A program made the position numbers and the translations under genes. Shown here piece after piece: positions 32,431 to 39,393 of a stretch of 46,713 nt of DNA (positions are counted from its first letter, which is position 1; each line of letters starts with the position of its first letter). Under the pieces are notes generated by a model. That model worked only from the letters and a program-made list of their open reading frames with translations. It was not told the DNA's origin and did not search any database. This DNA is from RGIG1993 sp964564225. Its GTDB lineage: Bacteria > Bacillota > Clostridia > Oscillospirales > CAG-272. The stretch spans positions 1 through 46,713 of the forward strand of contig CAZMAF010000004.1 in NCBI GenBank assembly GCA_964564225.1. The letters run 5' to 3'.

Positions 32431-33917
32431 GGTTGTACCTCGCGGTAAGGGGCAAAGTACGCCATTTTGTCCTCGTAGGACGACCAGACGTAGCCTGTGG
32501 AATAGTTGCTGTTTTCGGGGATATAGAACGTCACGCTATGGGAGGCTCCGCTCAAAAGATTTTCGCTCGGCGGCAGTATACGGCTTCCGTCCTCTTCGTA
32601 AAGATAAATCGCGCGAAGGGAAATACAGCCCCTGAAGGCAAAGGCTTCCAGGCTTTTGTAGCTTTTACCGATATGGACTGCGACAAGATCGGTGCAGAGC
32701 GAGAGGGCATCGCCGGCAAGCGCGGTGACGTTTTTCCCTTCGTAGACCGACGGCAGAATTACCTCGGTCATTCCGTAATACGCGGGCTTGACACCGACGA
32801 TCTTGTAGGTATCCCCTGTTTTTTCATAGAGGAAGTAATCGACGTAGTCGATATTTCCATCGCCCGTATACTCGGCAAAGGGGATTTTATCGGGATTAGT
32901 GGGTACTTCGATTACCGTATTGTCGGGGAGTGCGGGTGGTGTGGGAATTTCGATTGCTGTTTCAAGAGGCAAGGAGAGCTTTTCTTTTAAAGCTAAGGAT
33001 AAAACGCGGGTGAAATAGGTCTGCCCCGCCGAGTTCAGATGAAAATTGGTGTCGTAACAGTAGCGTTTGTCAACGATGGCTTTTTCGATCGGCAAAAGAA
33101 GCTCGCAGTCGAGCATTTCGGCAAGAGCATTTTCAAATTCTGCGCGGGCATTTTCCGAGGTGCGCAGGGCGGCGACGTTGGTGGGGGCAAAGCTGAAATA
33201 AATGCTTGCGCCGCGGGCGGAAGCATTGGCGACGTAGGCGTTGATATAGTTGATAAATTCGTCGTTCAGGAGCGTTTCATCGAGCGTTACCGTCATATTG
33301 GCATCATAGCCGCCGTTCATTATGTTATTCTCGCGCCATATCGCCATATCGCCGCGCGCATTCAAGCTGCTTTTCGCGTATATGCCCGACGGCGAGAGCG
33401 TTTCGCCTCTGAGCGCATAGCCGAGCTTGTCAAAGGCAAAGACGAAATTGCGGTAGAAAAGCGAGAGTTTATCGGATGCCGTTACCCCCGACAGCATCGG
33501 GGAAAAACCGTCGGTTGCCTCAAGGACCGCCTCGGGATTGAAATAGAGCGAGTAGGTCTGGAGGGAAAGCTCGGGGGCAATGACGACGATATCCCCCTCA
33601 CCGATGGCGTCCAGTGAGGTGTCGAGCATAAATTTCGTGCCGAGTGTCGCGTAAAGCCCGTAGTTGATAACGGTATATTCGCCGCCGAGGTCATCTTCAA
33701 GCAGAGCGGAGTCGAGTCCGAACGGGAGGGATGAGCCTCCGATGAAGACGAGCTTTTTGCCTTCGGCTTTATAGAGATTGTCGTATTTGTTTTGGAATGC
33801 GCCGAGGTAGGTTTCGGCATAGGGATTGGGGAGTGCTTCGGCGAGGATGAGTATCAGAGTCAAGGGGAGGAGTACCCCGAGCGAAAAGATCAGAAATTTG
33901 ATGAGTCTTCGTTTCAT
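32427..33917 (-). CDS. SGNH-like O-acyl-transfer partner with BspA-type leucine-rich tail
   Basis: A 496-residue protein with one N-terminal membrane anchor (residues 9-27). The extracytoplasmic domain has an SGNH-hydrolase layout. LVFIGGSSLPFGLDS holds the candidate nucleophile Ser (62 or 63), and CYDTNFHLNSAG holds the Asp289/His293 pair. DltD, AlgJ and PatB-type partners of MBOAT enzymes look like this. Residues about 335-496 are different: PDKIPFAEYTGDG, then VILPSVYEGKNVTALAGDAL and SLEAFAFRGCISLRAIYL, the pattern of BspA-type leucine-rich repeats, usually used for surface adhesion. This fusion is not the common DltD/AlgJ form. It lies 8 bases after the MBOAT gene and overlaps the transglutaminase gene by ATGA. 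Confidence 0.8.
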   Translation of the reverse strand: MKRRLIKFLIFSLGVLLPLTLILILAEALPNPYAETYLGAFQNKYDNLYKAEGKKLVFIGGSSLPFGLDSALLEDDLGGEYTVINYGLYATLGTKFMLDTSLDAIGEGDIVVIAPELSLQTYSLYFNPEAVLEATDGFSPMLSGVTASDKLSLFYRNFVFAFDKLGYALRGETLSPSGIYAKSSLNARGDMAIWRENNIMNGGYDANMTVTLDETLLNDEFINYINAYVANASARGASIYFSFAPTNVAALRTSENARAEFENALAEMLDCELLLPIEKAIVDKRYCYDTNFHLNSAGQTYFTRVLSLALKEKLSLPLETAIEIPTPPALPDNTVIEVPTNPDKIPFAEYTGDGNIDYVDYFLYEKTGDTYKIVGVKPAYYGMTEVILPSVYEGKNVTALAGDALSLCTDLVAVHIGKSYKSLEAFAFRGCISLRAIYLYEEDGSRILPPSENLLSGASHSVTFYIPENSNYSTGYVWSSYEDKMAYFAPYREVQP

Positions 33918-33925
33918 ATTTTATC

Positions 33926-35389
33926 TCAGAATTGGAAATAGATAAAGGAGCTTGCGATGTTTTGCGATGCGAGCATAATCCACACGCCGACGGTGGCAAG
34001 CGCCATCGCGATATAGAGAAGCAGGCGCTTGTTTTCTGTGAAGGGAAGCTTGTCCGTGTTTTTAAGCCTGTTGGCAAGAGGGAAAAGCAAGAGCGCAACG
34101 ACTAAGTAAAGCGCCATCGGAAGCGTCAGTCTGACGAGAGCGAGCTCTTCTTTGAAAAAGGCGGCGGATAGCGACCATTTGGTGAAGATGGCAGTGAAGA
34201 CGGTAAACGCATCCCGGGGTGTGGCGGCGCGGAAAAATACCCATGCAAACAAAACGAGCAAGAAGGTCGCGCTTTTACGCCACACGACGACGAGAGGCGT
34301 TTCTTCGGTCATACCGAGCCGTTTGATCAGGCGGTTGCGGCAGGGCAGAGTGAAAATGCCGATCACCTGAAAGATGCCGTGCAAAAGTCCCCAGATGATG
34401 AAATTATAGCTTGCGCCGTGCCAGAGTCCTGATACGAAGAAGACAATGAGAATATTGAGCGCGCGGCGTATGGGGTGACAGCGCGAGCCGCCGAGGGGAA
34501 AATAGAGGTAATCCCGCAGCCACTGTGAGAGTGAAAGATGCCAGCGATTCCAGAACTCTTTGATCGACTGCGCAGAGTAGGGGCGATTGAAGTTTTCAAC
34601 CAAATTCACGCCGAACAGCTTTGCCGTACCGACGGCGATGTCGCTGTATCCCGAAAAGTCGCACAAGATCTGTACGGCGAATAAAAGGGTGGCAACGAGA
34701 GAGGAAAGACCGCCTGCGTTTGCGGGGGCGGTATAGACGGCGTTGACGAGAAGGCCCACTGCATCGGCAACGGCAATTTTTTTGAAAAAACCGAGCAGCA
34801 TATAGCGAAAGGCGGCAGAGTAATCGAGGGTTCTGACGCTTTTTACTGTCTTCAGCTGCGGCAGCAGGTTGCCGGGACGTTCAATCGGGCCTGCGACAAG
34901 CTGAGGGAAGAAGACGACAAAGAGCGCAAAGTAGCCAAAGTGCTTTTCGGCAGGTTCGGTTTTCCGGTATACGTCGATGACGTAGGAGGCTGTCTGGAAG
35001 GTGTAAAAGGAAATGCCGACAGGTAAGAGAATGGTGTAATAGCCGCGCGGTCCGTTTCCGCCAAACGCCTCGATGACGTCGTATACGGCGGTATAAAAGA
35101 AGTTGAAGTATTTGAAAAAGAGCAGTACCGAAAGGCAGCTTATAAGCGTTACGGCAAGGATCAGCCGACGCAAATGCCGTTGCTTGTCCGCTTTTTCGAG
35201 CAAAATGCCTGCAAGGTAGGATACAACCGTCGTGAAGGTAATCAGAAAGACGAGCCGCGGATTCCAATACATATAGAAGTAATAGGAGGCGGCAAGCAGA
35301 GGCAGATAGCGCCATTTTGGAGGCGTTAGCCAATATACGGCAAAGGTAATCGGCAGAAAGATCAAAAATTCAAGAGAATTGAATAACAC
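33926..35389 (-). CDS. MBOAT-family membrane O-acyltransferase (AlgI/DltB-like)
   Basis: A 487-residue multi-pass enzyme that moves acyl groups across the membrane to an extracellular polymer. Visible motifs: LFNSLEFLIFLPITFAVYWL at the start, LLPVGISFYTFQTASYVIDV, FFPQLVAGPIERPGNLLPQL, SGYSDIAVGTAKLFGV, FWNRWHLSLSQWLRDYLYFP, and the catalytic His in VSGLWHGASYNFIIWG. Length and motifs match AlgI-type proteins used for O-acetylation of polysaccharides. The start is GTG at 35389 with GAGG 5 bases upstream. The SGNH-like gene follows after 8 bases and is the likely acceptor-side partner. A hairpin separates this gene from the upstream membrane-protein gene. Confidence 0.93.
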   Translation of the reverse strand: MLFNSLEFLIFLPITFAVYWLTPPKWRYLPLLAASYYFYMYWNPRLVFLITFTTVVSYLAGILLEKADKQRHLRRLILAVTLISCLSVLLFFKYFNFFYTAVYDVIEAFGGNGPRGYYTILLPVGISFYTFQTASYVIDVYRKTEPAEKHFGYFALFVVFFPQLVAGPIERPGNLLPQLKTVKSVRTLDYSAAFRYMLLGFFKKIAVADAVGLLVNAVYTAPANAGGLSSLVATLLFAVQILCDFSGYSDIAVGTAKLFGVNLVENFNRPYSAQSIKEFWNRWHLSLSQWLRDYLYFPLGGSRCHPIRRALNILIVFFVSGLWHGASYNFIIWGLLHGIFQVIGIFTLPCRNRLIKRLGMTEETPLVVVWRKSATFLLVLFAWVFFRAATPRDAFTVFTAIFTKWSLSAAFFKEELALVRLTLPMALYLVVALLLFPLANRLKNTDKLPFTENKRLLLYIAMALATVGVWIMLASQNIASSFIYFQF

Positions 35390-35406
35390 GTGTTCCTCGC
35401 GTTTCT

Positions 35407-35427
35407 GTTATCGCGCATCGTGATAAC
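35407..35427 (-). promoter_or_regulatory. Intercistronic hairpin before the MBOAT gene
   Basis: A 9-pair stem (GTTATC core, one G-U) with a 3-base loop lies in the 67-base gap upstream of the MBOAT start and has no T-run. It may be a processing or stability element inside the operon transcript. Confidence 0.4.
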
Positions 35428-35456
35428 GGCAGTGACTTTCAGAGAGCGTTTTCAAG

Positions 35457-36377
35457 TCAGTTTATATCGGATGTCTTTTTTTCTTTTTTCTTTTTGAGAA
35501 AAAGGACAAGCGAGAAGGCAAGAAGAAAGACGGCAATGAAGGTGACTGTCTGCCATACGAGGGTTTGACTGATCGACACTAAAAATGCCGAAAAAGCGGC
35601 AAGGGGGACGGTAAGCCATATCCGTTTTTTCAAAATGAGCAGGACGGTGAGTGAAATGACGGTGATGCCGAGCCAGATGAGCGGTAAGATCAGGGGCAAG
35701 AGCGTGATTGGCTCGGCGGGTGTCGTGTTGGTGTTCCAATAGGATATGGAGTTGAGCTTTGGGTTCGATCCGTCTTTTTCTAAAAGCAAGGTGAAGATTT
35801 GTGTGATCGCCATATCGTCCACGATGTCGCGGCGGAAGCTGCCGTCATTTTTATAAATACGGTAGGTGACTTCAAAATAGGTGAGCTGTCTGCCAATATA
35901 TATCTGATCTTCGGCACTGTCGGCTTTTTCAATCGTAGCCTGATCAAAGTAGCTGATTGTGACGTCGTAAAGATACTGCTTTGAAAACGCGGTGTAGGGC
36001 GTGTGATTGCGGAAATAGACTTCGCTGTGAAGGTTGTTCAGCGCCTCGGAATCGCCATTTTGCAGTGCCGCAAAATAGGCTTTGAAGAAGTCGGTATAGG
36101 GATAGTCGGCGGCGGTGGCAAGGTCCTCGGTAAGACCGTTACGTGTCGTATAGGAGGGGGTTAAGTCTTTGGTGAGATATTCCGTTTCTTTTGAAAGATC
36201 GCCATCGGATGTCGGATAAAAGCTGTCGGGCGGGAGAGTGTCGGGCGCATAGGGCGCATTGGTGGTGATTTCTGGGGTTTTTGAAAAATCGACTGTATTC
36301 AGCAAAGCAAGCACTGTGAAGGCGATAAGCACCAAAGCGAGCGCTAAAAGACGTTTTTGTTTTTGAGATAGCTTCAT
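35457..36377 (-). CDS. Membrane protein of unknown function, first gene of the surface operon
   Basis: A 306-residue protein: one N-terminal membrane segment (LLALALVLIAFTVLALL), an extracytoplasmic part of about 190 residues (30-220), then three closely spaced membrane segments (PLILPLIWLGITVISLTVLL and two more) and a Lys-rich cytoplasmic end. The soluble part contains TDFFKAYFAALQNGDSEALN and, later, paired beta strands (IGRQLTYFEVTYRIYKNDGS), an arrangement like NTF2-type domains, though not certain. No family was recognised. It is preceded by a good promoter and shares the transcript with the MBOAT, SGNH-like and transglutaminase-like genes, so it probably helps the same envelope modification. 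The start at 36377 follows AAAGGGC by 6 bases. Confidence 0.78.
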   Translation of the reverse strand: MKLSQKQKRLLALALVLIAFTVLALLNTVDFSKTPEITTNAPYAPDTLPPDSFYPTSDGDLSKETEYLTKDLTPSYTTRNGLTEDLATAADYPYTDFFKAYFAALQNGDSEALNNLHSEVYFRNHTPYTAFSKQYLYDVTISYFDQATIEKADSAEDQIYIGRQLTYFEVTYRIYKNDGSFRRDIVDDMAITQIFTLLLEKDGSNPKLNSISYWNTNTTPAEPITLLPLILPLIWLGITVISLTVLLILKKRIWLTVPLAAFSAFLVSISQTLVWQTVTFIAVFLLAFSLVLFLKKKKEKKTSDIN

Positions 36378-36414
36378 CGGTAAGCCCTTTCTGTTTGTAG
36401 GTATTCTTTTTTAC

Positions 36415-36443
36415 AGTATAGCACGCTTTTATTGAAATTTCAA
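36415..36443 (-). promoter_or_regulatory. Promoter of the surface operon
   Basis: On the minus strand, TTGAAA (36438-36443) and TATACT (36415-36420), 17 apart, with extended TGC. Both boxes are identical to those of the polA promoter and the flanking bases are similar, see the findings. Confidence 0.8.
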
Positions 36444-36461
36444 GAAAAAGTTAAAAAACTC

Positions 36462-36490
36462 TTGACAAGCGTGGAAGTTTTATGTATAAT
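36462..36490 (+). promoter_or_regulatory. Consensus promoter of rpsF-ssb-rpsR
   Basis: TTGACA (36462-36467) and TATAAT (36485-36490) with a 17-base spacer: both boxes are perfect. This fits a ribosomal-protein operon that is strongly expressed. Confidence 0.92.
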
Positions 36491-36509
36491 AGAAAAGCTG
36501 AAGATGGGG

Positions 36510-36570
36510 CAGAGCGCTTTTATGCTCTCCTCAATCTCTCTACCGCAGGAAAAACCAATAGTTCTGCGGT
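36510..36570 (+). promoter_or_regulatory. Structured leader of rpsF, candidate S6:S18 binding site
   Basis: The 105-base leader has a hairpin ACCGCAG (36542-36548) with CTGCGGT (36564-36570) and a smaller AGAGC/GCTCT hairpin upstream. In many bacteria the S6:S18 complex represses its own mRNA by binding a leader hairpin with a CCG motif. The position and CCG content fit, but the exact consensus was not checked. Confidence 0.4.
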
Positions 36571-36599
36571 CAATAGTCCATAGGGAGGTGTAAACGATT

Positions 36600-36893
36600 A
36601 TGGAAAAGATGCAGAAGTACGAAACTCTTTTCGTAGTTGACGTAACGCTCGGCGAAGACGCAGTAAAGGCTCTTGTTGAAAAGTATATCAAGAGAATTAC
36701 CGATAACGGCGAAATCATCGAAGTGAACGAATGGGGCAAGCGTAAGCTCGCTTACGAGATCGACTACAAGAGCGAGGGTTACTATGTTCTCGTAACCTTC
36801 AAGAGCAACGCAGAATTCCCTGCAAAGCTCGAAAGATCCTTCACGCTCAATGAAGGTATTATGCGCTCCATCGTTATCAAGAAGGAAGCGTAA
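36600..36893 (+). CDS. rpsF: Ribosomal protein bS6
   Basis: A 97-residue small-subunit protein that binds 16S rRNA together with bS18. It shows the family pattern YETLFVVDVTLGEDAVKALV, the stretch VNEWGKRKLAYEIDYKSEGY and the C-terminal LNEGIMRSIVIKKEA. The ATG at 36600 follows GGGAGG by 11 bases. It is the first gene of rpsF-ssb-rpsR, the standard order in Bacillota, with 25 bases to ssb. The acidic C-terminal tail seen in proteobacterial S6 is absent, as usual in this phylum. Confidence 0.97.
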   Translation: MEKMQKYETLFVVDVTLGEDAVKALVEKYIKRITDNGEIIEVNEWGKRKLAYEIDYKSEGYYVLVTFKSNAEFPAKLERSFTLNEGIMRSIVIKKEA

Positions 36894-36918
36894 GTAACAA
36901 AAGAAGGGACGTACTATA

Positions 36919-37374
36919 ATGGCTAACTTTAATTTTAACAAAGTCATTCTTGGCGGTCGTATGACTGCTGATCCCGAATTGAAGACCACGCAGAGCGGTA
37001 TTGCGGTTACGTCGTTTTCGATTGCCGTAAATCGCCGCATGGCGAAGGCCAACGAAGGTCAGCAGCAGGCAGATTTTATTAACTGTGTTGCATGGCGTCA
37101 GCAGGCCGAATTTATCACCCGCTTCTTCCGCAAGGGTAGTTCGATCTGCGTTGTGGGTACGCTCCAGACACGCACTTGGACTGACCAGCAGGGTCAGAAG
37201 CGTTATGTTACCGAGGTTGTTGTTGACGAGGCGAGCTTTGTTGACTCGAAGGGTGAAAACCCTGCGAGCGGCTCCTCCTATACCCCCGGTAGCTATCAGA
37301 CGCCCGGCTTCTCGTCGGATGCCGGCGCTCCTCACTTCGAGGAAATGACGAACGACGACGATCTGCCCTTCTGA
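36919..37374 (+). CDS. ssb: Single-stranded DNA-binding protein
   Basis: A 151-residue SSB. The N-terminal OB fold (residues 1-105) begins NFNKVILGGRMTADPELK and contains DFINCVAWRQQAEFITRFFR and RTWTDQQGQKRYVTEVV. A flexible Gly/Ser/Pro linker leads to the acidic tip DDDLPF, which recruits replication and repair partners. It is placed between the two ribosomal genes, so its level is coupled to ribosome synthesis. The length is typical for Clostridia. Confidence 0.97.
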   Translation: MANFNFNKVILGGRMTADPELKTTQSGIAVTSFSIAVNRRMAKANEGQQQADFINCVAWRQQAEFITRFFRKGSSICVVGTLQTRTWTDQQGQKRYVTEVVVDEASFVDSKGENPASGSSYTPGSYQTPGFSSDAGAPHFEEMTNDDDLPF

Positions 37375-37418
37375 TTGGCGATCGGTTAAACGAACTTATA
37401 AGAAAGGATACGATAGAT

Positions 37419-37730
37419 ATGGAAAACGAAAAGGAAGTTACCACCACCGCTCCTGCCGCTGCTCCTGCTGCTTCTGCTGCTCCTGCCGCAAAGCCTGCAT
37501 TCCGTCAGAACGGTGTGAATCGCAAAAAGAAGAAGGTTTGCCAGTTCTGCGTTGAAAACGTAACCGAGATTGATTACAAGGAAACTGCAAAGCTTCGCAA
37601 ATTCATCTCCGAGCGCGCTAAGATTCTTCCCAAGAGAGTTACCGGTACTTGCGCTAAGCATCAGCGCGATCTCGCTGTTGCTATCAAGAGAGCTCGCACG
37701 ATGGCGCTTCTCTCTTATATTTCCGACTAA
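37419..37730 (+). CDS. rpsR: Ribosomal protein bS18, zinc-binding form, Ala/Pro-rich N-terminus
   Basis: A 103-residue bS18. The core (residues 34-103) has the S18 signature KVCQFCVENVTEIDYKE, then KLRKFISERAKILPKRVTGT and CAKHQRDLAVAIKRAR. Cys41, Cys44, Cys78 and His81 make a C+ zinc site, so the cell probably has no need of, or also keeps, a zinc-free paralog elsewhere. The first 30 residues are an extension, very rich in Ala and Pro (TTAPAAAPAASAAPAAKPA), that Bacillus S18 lacks. It is the last gene of the operon and ends 22 bases before a terminator stem. Confidence 0.96.
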   Translation: MENEKEVTTTAPAAAPAASAAPAAKPAFRQNGVNRKKKKVCQFCVENVTEIDYKETAKLRKFISERAKILPKRVTGTCAKHQRDLAVAIKRARTMALLSYISD

Positions 37731-37752
37731 TTCGGAAAAAAGGATTATTTGG

Positions 37753-37790
37753 TACTGCCCACGGATTCGTGGGCAGTATTTTTCTTTTTT
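37753..37790 (+). terminator. Terminator of rpsF-ssb-rpsR
   Basis: A perfect 11-bp GC-rich stem (37753-37763 with 37768-37778) with the loop GATT is followed by a long T-rich tract. Confidence 0.93.
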
Positions 37791-37885
37791 GGCTCGCGGT
37801 TTGTTTATTAATAGTAAAATCAAGGCGCAATTGTCTACAATTGGTGAAAATTTTCACAATCTTTTCCACAAATAGTAAATTTCAC

Positions 37886-37913
37886 TTGACAAGTCAGATT
37901 TTTTCAGTATAAT
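37886..37913 (+). promoter_or_regulatory. Promoter of acpP
   Basis: TTGACA (37886-37891) and TATAAT (37908-37913), both perfect, with a 16-base spacer. The ATG of acpP is 58 bases downstream. Confidence 0.88.
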
Positions 37914-37970
37914 ATAAGGTGAAGAAACAGTGAAAAGAGCTTAACGGTTCTTTGAACGAACGGAGGTTTT

Positions 37971-38201
37971 ATGACAACTAACGAAAAGCTCAAAGAGATC
38001 ATTGCCACACAGCTTCGCATTGATCCTTCTGAAATTGCTGATGATACCGACGTTGTGGACGATCTTGGCGCTGATTCCCTTGACGTTGTTGAAATTCTCA
38101 TGGTAATTGAAGAAGAATTTGGTGTGACGATCCCTGATGACGAGGTAGCATTGCTTAAAAATTTATCGGTACTTACCCCGTATATTGAAGAAAGAATTTG
38201 A
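37971..38201 (+). CDS. acpP: Acyl carrier protein
   Basis: A 76-residue ACP that carries growing acyl chains on 4'-phosphopantetheine attached to the Ser of DLGADSLDVVEILMVIEEEF. The acidic four-helix pattern and the length are standard. The tail NLSVLTPYIEERI differs somewhat from the usual TVGDVVKYIE ending but keeps YIE. An AACGGAGG ribosome site stands 5 bases before the ATG. It stands alone here and is not next to fab genes. It could be the primary ACP or a second one; the acyl-ACP thioesterase at 18700 would act on its acyl form. Confidence 0.95.
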   Translation: MTTNEKLKEIIATQLRIDPSEIADDTDVVDDLGADSLDVVEILMVIEEEFGVTIPDDEVALLKNLSVLTPYIEERI

Positions 38202-38213
38202 GTACATAAAAAT

Positions 38214-38596
38214 CCTCAACGCGCAATGGGTGATGTCCTTAGCGAAGGAGTTACACTTTGAGCCAAGCGCAAACGTCGCATTTAACCGGTCAAACGTGAT
38301 TATGGGCTAAGCCCAAACCCCTGTTACAAACAGAAAGAGAGAACAAATCGGGAAATCCGAAATGTTCTCTCTTTTTCTGTCAGTGATGTTTTTGCTATCG
38401 CAAAAGTGATGTTATGCTTCGCATCATGATATTGCTTGCCAAGTTTTTCAGTGATGTGACGTTTGCCCACTGTGCCGAAGGCACAACATCATTCACGCAG
38501 TGAACGTCACAAGGCGAAGCCGTCATCACTTGCCCGCAAGGGCAAACATCGTTCAGCGTGATTGTCCGTTAAGGAGATCCCGCTGAAGCGTTGAGG
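38214..38596. repeat. Hairpin-rich non-coding element bounded by inverted repeats
   Basis: CCTCAACGC (38214-38222) and GCGTTGAGG (38588-38596) are perfect inverted ends, and TCCTTA (38236-38241) pairs again with TAAGGA (38570-38575) at matching distance. Inside are many short hairpins: 38236-38249, 38304-38314, 38334-38374, 38390-38405, 38414-38424, 38471-38485, 38492-38504, 38513-38521 and 38530-38545. Larger pairings also occur: GTGACGTT (38456-38463) with AACGTCAC (38503-38510), and GTGATG (38451-38456) with CATCAC (38524-38529). No coding frame is seen. It could be a miniature mobile repeat or a folded RNA. The rest of the gap (38597-38651) shows nothing. Confidence 0.65.
38334..38376 (+). 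terminator. Probable terminator of acpP, inside the hairpin-rich element
   Basis: A 12-bp stem (38334-38345 with 38363-38374) with a small inner hairpin (TCGG/CCGA) in its loop runs into a T-rich end. It lies 133 bases after the acpP stop. Confidence 0.75.
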
Positions 38597-38651
38597 GTTT
38601 TCGTTGTGTGGACGTGTCATTGTATTTTTACGTGTTCTGAAGTTTTAAGGG

Positions 38652-38679
38652 GTGGGGACTTTTTGAAAAAAGTCCCCAC
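38652..38679 (-). terminator. Hairpin after the PII-like gene, copy of a dispersed repeat
   Basis: A near-perfect stem of 13 pairs (38652-38664 with 38667-38679) lies 8 bases beyond the stop of the minus-strand PII-like gene. The T-run is inside the stem. A related hairpin lies at 46275-46303 and a diverged one in each 127-bp repeat. Confidence 0.6.
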
Positions 38680-38686
38680 GGGTAAT

Positions 38687-39367
38687 TTATTCGTTTGTCA
38701 CGTCTTCAAAATTGCGGAAGCCTGCCGCATCTGAGATGGGAAGGGCGAAGACGACCGATTCGGCAGGGGTGTTCATACCGGCATGCTGAACGACCGAGCG
38801 CATAATGGGTGTGCGATCTTCTTTTTTGGCAACGATGAGGATGACTTCCTTTTCGGCAGCAATGGTAATGCCCATAAAGGTGGCAGTTCCTGCCGAGGCA
38901 GTTCCTTTGGCGTTGATGACGGTGCCGCCCACGGCGCCGCCTTCGCGCGCGGCATCAATGACGAGGTCGGTAGCGCTTCGGTTGGCAATAATGACAATTA
39001 ATTCTTTTTCGGTATTCATTTCAGTTCCTTCCTTTTCGTTGATCTCTCCGTGAACGAGTGCTGTGAGTGCATTGGCACCGATGGAGGATAGAGGGCAGGT
39101 GATGGCGATACCACGGTCGGGCATATTGAGGTAAAGTTCTCGGGTGAGTCCTTTTAAGAGTGTTTTGGCAGTTTCTCCGCTGACGAGCGAGAGGAAAACG
39201 GTTTTTTCGCTTTCTTCAATGCCGAGCAGAGAGAGTGTTTTGGATTTTGCCGCGCCCTTTGCGTGCAGTGAGGCGGCAGGCGGTTGACCGTATTTATTAA
39301 AAAATGCGGTAAATTCTTCATCGTCCTGACGTCGGATGATGGTAATCATTAAGTTTAAATCTTTCAT
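38687..39367 (-). CDS. Tandem PII-like regulator paired with the DUF1538 transporter
   Basis: A 226-residue protein with two GlnB-like halves. The first (residues 1-105: LNLMITIIRRQDDEEFTAFF through PLSSIGANALTALVHG) is diverged. The second (116-226: KELIVIIANRSATDLVIDAA, GTVINAKGTASAGTATFMGI, EKEVILIVAKKEDRTPIM) keeps the PII core and a short T-loop without the uridylylated Tyr. PII-like proteins sense nucleotides or metabolites and gate transporters. It starts 26 bases after the DUF1538 membrane gene, so gating of that protein is the likely role (inference). The ligand is not predictable. GGAGA lies 8 bases before the ATG. It is last in a possible five-gene minus-strand unit. Confidence 0.85.
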   Translation of the reverse strand: MKDLNLMITIIRRQDDEEFTAFFNKYGQPPAASLHAKGAAKSKTLSLLGIEESEKTVFLSLVSGETAKTLLKGLTRELYLNMPDRGIAITCPLSSIGANALTALVHGEINEKEGTEMNTEKELIVIIANRSATDLVIDAAREGGAVGGTVINAKGTASAGTATFMGITIAAEKEVILIVAKKEDRTPIMRSVVQHAGMNTPAESVVFALPISDAAGFRNFEDVTNE

Positions 39368-39393
39368 ACTGAAATCTCCAATCTTATGGGGCG

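Noticed and set aside
38383..38545. CRISPR-like or tRNA-like element from the spaced GTGATG hexamers and clover-like pairing
   Set aside because: The hexamers are too short and irregularly spaced for CRISPR, and no tRNA T-loop, anticodon stem or CCA-side acceptor stem could be formed.
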